Shown: piece by piece, positions 1 to 6,927 of the stretch
Numbering within the stretch: the first letter of the stretch is position 1
Layout of the letters: each line of letters begins with the position of its first letter
From: Pseudomonadota bacterium
GTDB lineage: Bacteria > Pseudomonadota > Gammaproteobacteria > Burkholderiales > SG8-39
Direction: 5' to 3'
Assembly: GCA_021848555.1 (NCBI GenBank)
Contig: JAJZUN010000122.1
Coordinates: 1-7,461, forward strand
DNA: 7,461 bases
Position numbers and translations under genes: made by a program
The notes under the pieces: model-generated
What the model was told of the DNA's origin: nothing
What the model saw: the letters and a program-made list of their open reading frames with translations, nothing else
Database searches by the model: none

Positions 1-758
1 GCGCCGCGCGCGCCGAGGAAATCGCGACGCTGCGCCTGGGGCTGGATCTCGGCGCGACGCTGATCGACACGGCCGAAATGTACGGCGACGGGCGTGCCGA
101 GGAACTCATCGCCGAGGCGATCGCGGGGCGGCGCGACGAAGTGTTCCTGGTGAGCAAGGTCTATCCGCACAATGCCTCGGCCCAGGGCGCGATCGCCGCC
201 TGCGAGCGCAGCCTGAAGCGCCTGAACACCGACCGCATCGACCTGTATCTGCTGCACTGGCGCGGCGCCGTGCCGCTGGCCGAAACGCTGCAGGCCTTCA
301 TGCGCCTCAAGCAGGCGGGCAAGATCCGCCATTACGGCGTCAGCAATCTCGACCTTGCCGACATGCAGGAACTATGGCGTCTGCCCGGGGGCGAAACCGT
401 CGCCAGCAACCAGCTGCTCTACAACCTCGGGCGGCGCGGCATAGAGTGGGATTTGCTGCCCTGGCTGCGCCAGCGGCGCGTGCCGATCATGGCCTATTCG
501 CCGCTGGAGCAGGCGCGGCTCATGCAGGATCGCAGACTCGCCGGATTTGCCCAGCGCCAGGGCATGACGCCGGCGCAGGCCGCGCTCGCCTGGCTGCTCG
601 CGCGCGAGGACGTGATCGTGATCCCGAAGACCGGCAGCCGCGCGCGGCTCAAAGAAAATCTGGGCACGCTGGCCCAGGTGCTGACGCCGGCGCAACTGGC
701 CGAGCTCGATCGGCTGTTTCCGCCGCCCGCGGCGGCAAGCCCGCTGCAAATGCTCTGA
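1..758 (+). CDS. Aldo/keto reductase, YeaE-like, 5'-truncated by window edge
   Basis: NAD(P)H-dependent oxidoreductase of the aldo/keto reductase superfamily, reducing aldehydes or ketones in the cytoplasm. The frame is open from base 3 (first in-frame codon), so the start lies before the window and the ATG at 78 is an internal methionine within the conserved IDTAEMYG motif. About 251 C-terminal residues are visible. The full catalytic tetrad is seen: Asp (codon 66-68), Tyr (81-83), Lys in LVSKVYP (156-158) and His in LYLLHW (255-257). Later family blocks are YGVSNLDLADMQELW, MAYSPLEQ and the cofactor-binding IPKTGSRARLKEN near the C terminus. From memory, the sequence resembles E. coli YeaE closely along its length, including NTDRIDLYLLHW and the C-terminal tail. 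YeaE is reported to reduce methylglyoxal; that substrate is an inference here. It lies 87 bases upstream of a glyoxalase II-like gene. The family call is secure; the substrate is not. Confidence 0.93.
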   Translation, partial: AARAEEIATLRLGLDLGATLIDTAEMYGDGRAEELIAEAIAGRRDEVFLVSKVYPHNASAQGAIAACERSLKRLNTDRIDLYLLHWRGAVPLAETLQAFMRLKQAGKIRHYGVSNLDLADMQELWRLPGGETVASNQLLYNLGRRGIEWDLLPWLRQRRVPIMAYSPLEQARLMQDRRLAGFAQRQGMTPAQAALAWLLAREDVIVIPKTGSRARLKENLGTLAQVLTPAQLAELDRLFPPPAAASPLQML

Positions 759-769
759 TCCGGCGCACG

Positions 770-791
770 CGGCGCGCGGCCGTCCGCGCCG
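770..791 (+). terminator. GC-only stem-loop after the aldo/keto reductase gene
   Basis: A perfect 7-bp inverted repeat, CGGCGCG (770-776) and CGCGCCG (785-791), with an 8-base loop lies 12 bases after the reductase stop codon. No T-run follows (the next bases are AAAGGGTAG), so it is not a canonical intrinsic terminator. It may slow transcription or protect a 3' end, or may be chance in GC-rich DNA. Confidence 0.2.
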
Positions 792-797
792 AAAGGG

Positions 798-803
798 TAG
801 AAT
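798..803 (+). promoter_or_regulatory. Possible -10 element (TAGAAT) before the glyoxalase II-like gene
   Basis: TAGAAT matches the sigma70 -10 consensus at 5 of 6 positions. It stands out in an otherwise GC-rich gap, 42 bases before the GTG start at 846. I see no recognisable TTGACA-like box at the right distance upstream, where the sequence is pure G/C. The call rests on the -10 alone. If real, the hydrolase is transcribed independently of the reductase. Confidence 0.3.
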
Positions 804-845
804 TCGGATCGCGCATTGCGCCAACCAACGTTTTGCCGAGGTCGC

Positions 846-1496
846 GTGAAAGTCACCATTATTCCGGTCACCCCGTTTCAGCAGAACTGCTCGCTGCTGG
901 TGTGCGAGCAAACCAGGAAAGCCGCGGTGGTCGATCCGGGCGGCGATCTGGAACTCATACTCGAGGCAGTGAAGGAGCAGGGCGCCGAGCTGGAAAAGAT
1001 CCTGCTCACGCACGGGCATATCGACCACTGCGGCGGGACGGCGCAGCTGTCCGCAGAACTGGGCCTGCCGGTCGAAGGTCCGCATATCGAGGACCGTTTC
1101 CTCATCGACGATCTGCCGCAGCAGAGCCTGCGTTTCGGTTTTCCGCAGCTGCGCGCGTTCACGCCGGCGCGCTGGCTCGCCGGCGGCGACCGCGTGCGCT
1201 TCGGCGCCGTGGAGCTCGAGGTGCGCCACTGCCCGGGGCACACGCCCGGGCACGTGATCTTTTTCAGCGCGGAATACCGCCTCGCGCTGGTGGGCGATGT
1301 GCTGTTCGCCGGCTCCATCGGGCGCACCGATTTTCCGCGCGGCGATCACGCCAGCCTGATCCGCTCCATCCGCGAGCAGCTGTGGCCGCTCGGCAACGAC
1401 GTCACCTTCATCCCGGGACACGGGCCGACTTCGACGTTCGGCGAAGAGCGCGACCGCAACCCCTTCGTGGCCGATCGCGTGCTGGCGCGCGCCTGA
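846..1496 (+). CDS. MBL-fold hydrolase, glyoxalase II / YcbL-like
   Basis: A cytoplasmic metallo-beta-lactamase-fold thioester hydrolase of 216 residues, close to the length of E. coli YcbL (a type II glyoxalase). All seven expected metal ligands are present: THGHIDH supplies H56, H58, D60 and H61, CPGHTPGH supplies H132, VGDVLF supplies D151, and IPGHGPTS supplies H192. The GSIGRTDFPRGD block after D151 is also typical. The frame can be extended to a TTG at 816, but the added ten residues (MRQPTFCRGR) match nothing in the family. The GTG at 846 begins KVTIIPVTPFQQNCSL, which is how YcbL relatives start. A GAGG at 838-841 lies only four bases upstream, a short but usable ribosome binding site. 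The family hydrolyses S-lactoylglutathione to lactate and glutathione. The C-terminal substrate domain of classical GloB is absent, so a persulfide or other thioester substrate is possible. Confidence 0.92.
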   Translation: MKVTIIPVTPFQQNCSLLVCEQTRKAAVVDPGGDLELILEAVKEQGAELEKILLTHGHIDHCGGTAQLSAELGLPVEGPHIEDRFLIDDLPQQSLRFGFPQLRAFTPARWLAGGDRVRFGAVELEVRHCPGHTPGHVIFFSAEYRLALVGDVLFAGSIGRTDFPRGDHASLIRSIREQLWPLGNDVTFIPGHGPTSTFGEERDRNPFVADRVLARA

Positions 1497-1547
1497 GCGG
1501 CGATCCACCAGCGCGCCATTCGCCTGTGCGCTAGCCGAGCTTCGATC

Positions 1548-4307
1548 ATGAGCGAAAAAAGCGACCTCGATTCCGAACTGCGCGAAGACGTGCGCCTGCT
1601 GGGGCGGCTGCTCGGCCGGGTGTTGCAGGAGCGCACCGGCGAGGCCGGCTATGCGCTGATCGAGAACGTGCGCCAGACCGCGGTGCGCTTTCGCCGTGCA
1701 CAGGCGAACGAGGCCGGCGCCGTGCGCACCGAACTGGCCGGAATCCTCGACGGCCTCACGCGGCGGCAGAGCCTGGACGTGGTGCGCGCATTCAGCTACT
1801 TCCTGCATCTGCTCAACATCGCCGAAGACCGTCATCAGAAAAGAAAGCGCCGCGCTCAGGCGCGCGAAGGGTTGCCGCCGCGCGAAGGCAGCCTGGCGCG
1901 GGCTCTGGCGCAGCTGAAGGCGGCCGGCGTGGACGCCGCCGCGCTCGGAACCTGGTTCGAGGGCGCGCTGGTGAGCCCGGTGCTGACTGCGCATCCGACC
2001 GAGGTCAAGCGCAAGAGCACGCTCGACTGCGAGCGCGAAATTGCACGCCTGCTCGATCGGCGCGATCGCGAGCAGCTGCTGCCAGTCGAGCAGACCGAAC
2101 TCGCGCACCAGCTCTATGTCGGCATCCTGACGCTGTGGCAGACGGCGATGCTGCGCCTGACCAAGCTGCGCGTCGTGGATGAGATCGACAACGCGCTCGC
2201 CTATTACCGCGATACCTTCCTCGAGCAGATCCCGCGGCTGTACGCGGACATGGAGCACACCCTGACGCGGCATACCGGCACGGCGCTGCGCCTGCCCGCG
2301 CTGCTGCGCATGGGTTCGTGGATAGGCGGGGATCGCGACGGCAATCCCAACGTCGACGCCGCGGTGCTGCGCGCGGCGATCGAGCGCCAGGCGCGGCTCG
2401 CGTTTGCGCATTATCTGGAGCAGATCCACCTGCTCGGCGGCGAGCTCCCGATCGCGGCGCGCCTGGTGAACGTCACGCCCGAATTGCTGGCGCTGGCCGA
2501 TGCTTCGGGCGACGATTCGCCGTTCCGCCGCGACGAACCCTATCGCCGTGCGCTCGTCGGCATCTACGCGCGCCTGGCGGCGAGCGCACGCGCACTGTGC
2601 GGCTACGCGCCGCCGCGCGAGCCGCATGCGGCGGGCGCGCCCTACCGCGCCAGCATGGAGCTGCACGCGGACTTGGACCTCATCGCGCGCTCGCTCGCCA
2701 ACCACGGTTCGGCGGCGCTGGCGGAGCGCCGGCTGCGCCCCCTGATGCGCGCGGTCGAGGTGTTCGGTTTTCATCTGGCTGTGCTCGACTTGCGCCAGAA
2801 CTCGGCCGTGCACGAACGCGTGGTGGCCGAACTGCTGCGCACGGCCGGCGTGCACGGCGATTACGCCGCGCTCGCCGAACGCGAGCGTGTCGACCTGCTC
2901 ACGCGCGAGCTCGCCGGTCCCAGGCTGCTGTATTCTCGCCATCTGCAGTACAGCGCGACGGCGCAGGGCGAGCTCGAGATTCTGCAGGCAGCGGCGGAGG
3001 TCCAGGCACGCTTCGGTGCCGAAGCGATCCAGAACTACGTCATATCCAATTGCGCTTCGCTGAGCGATCTGCTCGAAGTGGGCCTGCTGCTGAAGGAAGT
3101 CGGACTGCTGTTACCGGGCAAGCCCGCACGCCTCGCGCTCAACATCGTGCCGCTGTTCGAGACCATCGCCGACCTCGGCCGCTGCGCCGAGGTCATGGCG
3201 CGGGCGTTTGCGCACGGGGATTACGGGCCGTGGCTGGATGCACGCGATCGCGTGCAGGAAATCATGCTCGGCTATTCCGACAGCAACAAGGATGGCGGCT
3301 ATGTCAGCGCGAACTGGGCGCTGTATCAGGCCGAAGCGAGTCTGGTCGAAGTGTTCCGCGAGCACGGCGTGCGCCTGCGCCTGTTCCATGGGCGCGGCGG
3401 CTCGGTCGGCCGCGGCGGCGGGCCCGCCTACGAGGCCATCCTGGCGCAGCCGCCGGGCAGCGTGGACGGAATGCTGCGCCTGACCGAGCAGGGCGAAACC
3501 ATCGCGAGCAAGTACGCCGATGCGCTGCTTGGTCGTGAAAATCTCGAGACCCTGGTCGCGGCCACGCTGGAGGCGAGTCTGCTGCATGGGCAACGCGCCG
3601 ACCCGGCGGGGCTGGGCTGGGCGGAAGTCATGGATGCGCTCAGCGCGCATGCCTACCGCGCCTATCGCCGGCTGGTCTACGACACGCCCGGTTTCGTCGA
3701 GTATTTCCGCATGACCACGCCGATCGCCGAGATTGCCGATCTCAATATCGGCAGCCGGCCGGCCGCGCGCAAGGCCTCCTGGCGCATCGAGGACCTGCGT
3801 GCGATCCCCTGGGTGTTCAGCTGGGCGCAGTGCCGCGTGCTGCTGCCCGGCTGGTATGGATTCGGCAGCGCGGTCGAGGCCTGGCTGGCCGAGCATGCGC
3901 AAGGCATGGACACGCTGCAGCAGATGTACCGCGGCTGGCCGTTTTTCCGCAGCGTCGTATCCAATATGGACATGGTGCTCGCCAAGACCGATCTGTCGAT
4001 CGCCGCGCGCTACGCCGAACTGCTGCCGGATGCGGCGCTGCGCGAGCGCGTGCTGGCGCAGATCGGCGCAGAGTTAAACAATTGCGTGCGCTATCTGCTG
4101 CAGATCACCGGGCAGCCGGCGCTGCTCGCCGACAATCCGGAGCTCGCGCAAAGCATCCGCAACCGCATACCCTATCTCGATCCGCTGAACCATTTGCAGA
4201 TCGAGCTGCTGCGGCGCTATCGCGCCGGCGACAGCGACGAGCAAACGCGGCGCGGCATACACCTCTCCATCAACGGGCTCACCGCGGGCCTGCGCAACAG
4301 CGGCTAG
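1548..4307 (+). CDS. ppc: Phosphoenolpyruvate carboxylase
   Basis: Cytoplasmic homotetrameric enzyme that carboxylates phosphoenolpyruvate with bicarbonate to oxaloacetate, an anaplerotic feed to the citric acid cycle. The 919 residues compare with 883 in E. coli. Catalytic blocks appear in order: VLTAHPTE with H149 (E. coli H138), GSWIGGDRDGNPNV at about 256-269, LGYSDSNKDGG with K581 (E. coli K546) and FHGRGGSVGRGGGP at 613-626 with R616 and R622 (E. coli R581 and R587). The four aspartate-inhibitor contacts also align: R622, K813 in LAKTD (E. coli K773), R873 (E. coli R832) and N917 in the C-terminal RNSG (E. coli N881). The enzyme is therefore predicted to be active and inhibited by aspartate. 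The ATG at 1548 has no strong ribosome binding site but gives a normal N terminus. The gene follows the hydrolase by 51 bases, so co-transcription is possible. The product does not depend on its neighbours. Confidence 0.98.
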   Translation: MSEKSDLDSELREDVRLLGRLLGRVLQERTGEAGYALIENVRQTAVRFRRAQANEAGAVRTELAGILDGLTRRQSLDVVRAFSYFLHLLNIAEDRHQKRKRRAQAREGLPPREGSLARALAQLKAAGVDAAALGTWFEGALVSPVLTAHPTEVKRKSTLDCEREIARLLDRRDREQLLPVEQTELAHQLYVGILTLWQTAMLRLTKLRVVDEIDNALAYYRDTFLEQIPRLYADMEHTLTRHTGTALRLPALLRMGSWIGGDRDGNPNVDAAVLRAAIERQARLAFAHYLEQIHLLGGELPIAARLVNVTPELLALADASGDDSPFRRDEPYRRALVGIYARLAASARALCGYAPPREPHAAGAPYRASMELHADLDLIARSLANHGSAALAERRLRPLMRAVEVFGFHLAVLDLRQNSAVHERVVAELLRTAGVHGDYAALAERERVDLLTRELAGPRLLYSRHLQYSATAQGELEILQAAAEVQARFGAEAIQNYVISNCASLSDLLEVGLLLKEVGLLLPGKPARLALNIVPLFETIADLGRCAEVMARAFAHGDYGPWLDARDRVQEIMLGYSDSNKDGGYVSANWALYQAEASLVEVFREHGVRLRLFHGRGGSVGRGGGPAYEAILAQPPGSVDGMLRLTEQGETIASKYADALLGRENLETLVAATLEASLLHGQRADPAGLGWAEVMDALSAHAYRAYRRLVYDTPGFVEYFRMTTPIAEIADLNIGSRPAARKASWRIEDLRAIPWVFSWAQCRVLLPGWYGFGSAVEAWLAEHAQGMDTLQQMYRGWPFFRSVVSNMDMVLAKTDLSIAARYAELLPDAALRERVLAQIGAELNNCVRYLLQITGQPALLADNPELAQSIRNRIPYLDPLNHLQIELLRRYRAGDSDEQTRRGIHLSINGLTAGLRNSG
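3239..3256. repeat. 18-bp perfect palindrome inside ppc
   Basis: TGCACGCGATCGCGTGCA reads identically on both strands and is centred on GCGATCGC. It lies in the codons for residues 565-570, just before the conserved EIMLGYSDSNKDGG block. It could be a protein-binding or methylation-related site, or chance in GC-rich coding DNA. Confidence 0.3.
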
Positions 4308-4528
4308 CAGGTTGCTGGCGAACCAATTCCGCCGATTCTGTCCAATACTAGGTTATCCCGGCTTTACGCAGGCGCTGTTTTGTGGAAGTATGTGCGCGCA
4401 ATCCACAGGCGCCCCGGCTCGCAAGAGGGCGGAAGTGGCGGGCGGATTCCGGCAAAGACCGGGACCGCAGGGACAAGTTCGATCCAGGGCTAGGCCGCGG
4501 CGAACGCTTGTCCACATTAGGAGGTTGG
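4308..4528 (+). promoter_or_regulatory. livG leader and probable promoter region
   Basis: This 221-base gap separates ppc from livG. Its first 85 bases are visibly richer in A/T than the surrounding genes, as expected for a promoter. The best sigma70 pairing I find is TTTACG (4363-4368), a 17-base spacer, then AAGTAT (4386-4391). It matches only 4/6 and 3/6 consensus positions. AATACT at 4344-4349 is another possible -10 without a partner. A 7-bp stem (GCTAGCA 4303-4309, TGCTGGC 4313-4319, one G-T pair, loop GGT) overlaps the ppc stop codon but has no T-run after it, so it is a poor terminator. An open frame crosses the gap, but its peptide is Arg/Ala/Gly-rich and looks non-coding. Confidence 0.4.
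4519..4524 (+). promoter_or_regulatory. Strong ribosome binding site of livG
   Basis: AGGAGG, followed by T, is a full anti-Shine-Dalgarno match four bases before the ATG at 4529. It fixes the livG start and argues against the longer reading from the GTG at 4382. It is the strongest ribosome binding site in the window. Confidence 0.8.
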
Positions 4529-5320
4529 ATGCTTCAGACCCAAGCGACAGGCGAGGATCGCCTGCTGGCTGTAGACGGCGTGTCGGTGCATTTCGGCGGT
4601 ATTGTCGCGCTCGACGGCAGTTGCTTCGATATCGCGCCGGGACAGATCGCCGGATTGATCGGGCCCAACGGCGCCGGCAAGACCACGCTGTTCAATTGCC
4701 TGTCGCGACTCTATCGCTGGCAGGGCGGCCGCATCGTGTTCGACGGCCAGTCGCTGCTCGATATCCCGCGCCACCGCATCGCTGCCGTCGGCATCGGCCG
4801 CACGTTCCAGAACCTCGCGCTGTTTCGCAGCATGAGCGTGCGCGACAATGTCATGCTCGGCCGGCATTGCCGCACGCGCAGCGGATTTCTATCCAACGCG
4901 CTGCGCCTGCCGCGCGTGGTGCGCGAGGAGCGCGCCTCGGCGGAGCAGGCGGCGCAACTGGTCGCGTTCCTCGGTCTCGAGGCGGATGCGGACAAGCGCG
5001 TGTCCGACCTTCCTTTCGGCACGCAGAAGCGGGTCGAGCTCGCGCGCGCGCTCGCGAGCGAACCCCGGCTGCTGCTGCTGGACGAACCGGCCTGCGGCCT
5101 CAATCACGAGGAAGTCCACGCCCTGGGCAAACTGATCCACGACATCCGCGAGCGGCTGGGCATCACCGTGCTGCTGGTGGAGCACCACATGAGTCTGGTG
5201 ATGGGCGTGTCGGACAAGGTGGTTGCGCTCAATTTCGGGCGCAAGATCGCCGAGGGCACGCCGGCCGAGGTGCAGCAGCATCCCGAGGTGGTGCAGGCCT
5301 ATCTGGGGAACGGCGACTGA
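4529..5320 (+). CDS. livG: HAAT-family ABC transporter ATP-binding protein LivG
   Basis: One of the two ATPase subunits of a branched-chain amino acid type (HAAT) importer, on the cytoplasmic face of the inner membrane. The 263 residues are normal for LivG. Seen in order: Walker A GPNGAGKTT (45-53), the LivG block GIGRTFQNLALF, the signature loop LPFGTQKR (161-168) in place of LSGGQ, Walker B LLLLDEP with D185 and E186, and the switch histidine H219 in VEHHM. E. coli LivG also has a non-LSGGQ signature (AYGQQ) and the sequence EHDM, so these are family traits, apart from H220 where E. coli has D. The C terminus (KIAEGTPAEVQ, AYLG) is typical. The start at 4529 is set by AGGAGG; an upstream extension to the GTG at 4382 would add 49 residues unlike the family. 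Its stop codon overlaps the livF start by one base, suggesting translational coupling. The substrate is unknown. Confidence 0.95.
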   Translation: MLQTQATGEDRLLAVDGVSVHFGGIVALDGSCFDIAPGQIAGLIGPNGAGKTTLFNCLSRLYRWQGGRIVFDGQSLLDIPRHRIAAVGIGRTFQNLALFRSMSVRDNVMLGRHCRTRSGFLSNALRLPRVVREERASAEQAAQLVAFLGLEADADKRVSDLPFGTQKRVELARALASEPRLLLLDEPACGLNHEEVHALGKLIHDIRERLGITVLLVEHHMSLVMGVSDKVVALNFGRKIAEGTPAEVQQHPEVVQAYLGNGD

Positions 5321-6033
5321 TGGCTGCGCTGCTCGAGGTTTCCAAGCTGCACGCCGCCTACGGCCCGACGCGCGTGCTGCACGGCATCGACTTTGCGCTG
5401 GAGGAGGGTTCGATCACGGCGGTGCTCGGCGCCAACGGCGCGGGCAAGACGACCACGCTGCGCGCGCTGTGCAACATGGTGCAGACCTCGGGCGAAATCT
5501 GCTTCGGCGGCGTGCGCATCGACGGCAAGGCGACCGAGGACATCGTGCGCCTGGGCATGGCCCACGTGCCCGACGGCCGCGGCACGTTCGTCCACCTCAC
5601 CACCGAGGAGAACCTGCGCCTGGGCGCCTATGTGCGCCACGACAAGCGCGAGGTGGAGCGGGACTTCGAGCGCATTTACGGCTATTTCCCGCGGCTGAAG
5701 GAGCGCCGCCACCAGCAGGCGGGCACGCTCTCCGGCGGCGAGCAGCAGATGCTGGCGGTATCGCGCGCCCTGATGCTGCGGCCGCGCCTGCTGCTGCTGG
5801 ACGAACCGTCCTTCGGACTGGCGCCGCTGGTCGTACGCGAGATCTTCGCCATCATGCGCACGATCAACCAGAGCGAGAAGGTCAGCATCCTGCTGGTGGA
5901 GCAGAACGCGGCGATGGCCCTGGATCTGGCGGATCACGCCTACCTGATCGAGACCGGCCGCGTGGTGCTGTCGGGCAGCGCGAACGAAATCAAGCAGAAC
6001 GACGCCGTGCGGCGCTCGTATCTGGGTTACTAG
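5320..6033 (+). CDS. livF: HAAT-family ABC transporter ATP-binding protein LivF
   Basis: The second ATPase subunit of the importer, expected to pair with LivG beneath the LivH/LivM permease. The 237 residues match the usual LivF length. Walker A GANGAGKTT is at 37-45, a canonical signature LSGGEQQ at 137-143, and Walker B LLLLDEP with D161 and E162. The switch position holds glutamine, Q195 in VEQNAAMAL, where most ABC ATPases have histidine. E. coli LivF also reads VEQNA, so this is a family trait. The ATG overlaps the livG stop (TGATG), and GGGGAA at 5305-5310 inside livG lies at a usable distance as ribosome binding site. The frame is open far upstream through livG, but that peptide is Arg/Ala-rich and not homologous to anything I recognise. 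The family call is secure; the transported compound is not. Confidence 0.95.
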   Translation: MAALLEVSKLHAAYGPTRVLHGIDFALEEGSITAVLGANGAGKTTTLRALCNMVQTSGEICFGGVRIDGKATEDIVRLGMAHVPDGRGTFVHLTTEENLRLGAYVRHDKREVERDFERIYGYFPRLKERRHQQAGTLSGGEQQMLAVSRALMLRPRLLLLDEPSFGLAPLVVREIFAIMRTINQSEKVSILLVEQNAAMALDLADHAYLIETGRVVLSGSANEIKQNDAVRRSYLGY

Positions 6034-6047
6034 GGCGGCGATACTCC

Positions 6048-6923
6048 ATGGATGCTTTTCTCAATCAGGTATTTGCCGGTCTCGCCACCGGCGGCATTTA
6101 CGCCAGCGTCGCGCTGGCGCTGGTGATGATCTACCAGGCGACGCATCAGGTGAATTTCGCGCAGGGCGAGATCGCGATGTTCTCGACTTACATCGCCTGG
6201 ACCATGATCGACGCCGGCATGCCCTACTGGCCGGCGTTCTTTCTCACGATCGTGATCGCGTTCGTCCTCGGCGTGCTGATCGAGCGCATTATCGTGCGCC
6301 CGGTGGAACAGGCGCCGGTGCTGTCCGTGGTGGTCGTGTTCATCGGGCTGCTGGTGATATTCAACAGCCTGGCCGGCTGGATCTACACCTATACCATCAA
6401 GGTGTTCCCGAGCCCGTTTCCGAAAGAGCCGGTGCATTTCGGCGATCACTTCTTTTCCGCGCACCAGCTCGGCGCGGTCGGCGTCACGCTGGTGGTGCTC
6501 GCGCTGCTGTACGCGTTTTTCCGCTATACGCCGCTGGGACTGGCGATGCGCGCCGCGGCGCAGAACCCGGCGTCCAGCCGCCTGGTCGGGATACGCGTGG
6601 GCTGGATGCTGGCGCTGGGCTGGGGCCTCGCCGCGGCGATAGGCGCGGTCGCCGGCATGATGGTGGCGCCGACGGTGTATCTCGACCCGAACATGATGTC
6701 CGGCATCCTGCTGTATGCGTTCGCGGCGGCGCTGGTGGGCGGCATCGACAACCCCGGCGGCGCCGTGCTCGGCGGCTTCATCGTCGGCGTGCTGGAAAAC
6801 CTGCTCGGCGCCTATGTGATCGGCAACGAGCTCAAGCTCGCGTTCGCGCTGGTGCTGATCGTGGGCGTGCTGGTGGTGCGCCCCTCGGGCCTGTTCGGCA
6901 GAGTTCACGTAACCAGGGTATGA
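6048..6923 (+). CDS. livH: HAAT-family ABC transporter permease LivH
   Basis: Inner-membrane permease subunit of the importer, 291 residues, close to the usual LivH length. Hydrophobic stretches consistent with membrane helices lie at about 5-29, 40-54, 62-82, 91-112, 141-158, 186-206, 218-232, 238-257 and 262-276. Family motifs are VNFAQGEIAMF (35-45), the cytoplasmic coupling-loop block MRAAAQNP (167-174) followed by LVGI, and VGGIDNPGGAVLGG (230-243). The protein ends in RPSGLFG plus a short basic tail, as LivH proteins do. The ATG at 6048 gives the usual N terminus (FAGLATGGIYAS) and is preceded by AGGGCGG at 6032-6038, overlapping the livF stop. It starts 14 bases after livF and ends 4 bases before livM, so it is surely part of the same operon. 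Residues that select the substrate cannot be read from the sequence. Confidence 0.95.
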   Translation: MDAFLNQVFAGLATGGIYASVALALVMIYQATHQVNFAQGEIAMFSTYIAWTMIDAGMPYWPAFFLTIVIAFVLGVLIERIIVRPVEQAPVLSVVVVFIGLLVIFNSLAGWIYTYTIKVFPSPFPKEPVHFGDHFFSAHQLGAVGVTLVVLALLYAFFRYTPLGLAMRAAAQNPASSRLVGIRVGWMLALGWGLAAAIGAVAGMMVAPTVYLDPNMMSGILLYAFAAALVGGIDNPGGAVLGGFIVGVLENLLGAYVIGNELKLAFALVLIVGVLVVRPSGLFGRVHVTRV

Positions 6924-6927
6924 ACGC

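Noticed and set aside
816..845. A TTG start for the hydrolase at 816.
   Set aside because: It would add ten residues outside the family pattern. The GTG at 846 gives the standard N terminus and length.
1230..1252. An 8-bp inverted repeat, TGCCCGGG (1230-1237) and CCCGGGCA (1245-1252), with a 7-base loop.
   Set aside because: It encodes the CPGHTPGH metal-binding motif of the hydrolase. The two PG codon pairs produce the repeat, so coding constraint explains it.
372..2942. An 856-codon open frame on the minus strand, antisense to the reductase, the hydrolase and the first half of ppc.
   Set aside because: It crosses three well-supported genes and two intergenic gaps, and its peptide is Arg/Ala/Gln/His-rich without any recognisable domain. 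Long antisense frames are an expected by-product of GC-rich codon use.
4303..4319. A 7-bp stem-loop overlapping the ppc stop codon, considered as an intrinsic terminator.
   Set aside because: The stem includes a G-T pair and is not followed by a T-run, so it does not meet the usual pattern.
4382..4528. A 49-residue N-terminal extension of LivG starting at the GTG at 4382.
   Set aside because: The extension is charged and unlike LivG N termini, and AGGAGG sits directly before the ATG at 4529.
5041..5060. An alternating CG tract and a 12-bp palindrome, CGCTCGCGAGCG (5049-5060), inside livG.
   Set aside because: It lies in the conserved ELARALASE coding stretch and is well explained by GC-rich codons for Ala and Arg.
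4312..6033. An apparent 573-codon frame that would fuse an N-terminal extension to LivF.
   Set aside because: The first 336 residues overlap livG in another frame and are Arg/Ala/Pro-rich non-coding-like sequence. LivF has its own ATG at 5320 coupled to the livG stop.
5223..6923. An apparent 566-codon frame extending LivH upstream through livF.
   Set aside because: Only the part from 6048 is LivH. The upstream part overlaps livF in a different frame and looks non-coding.
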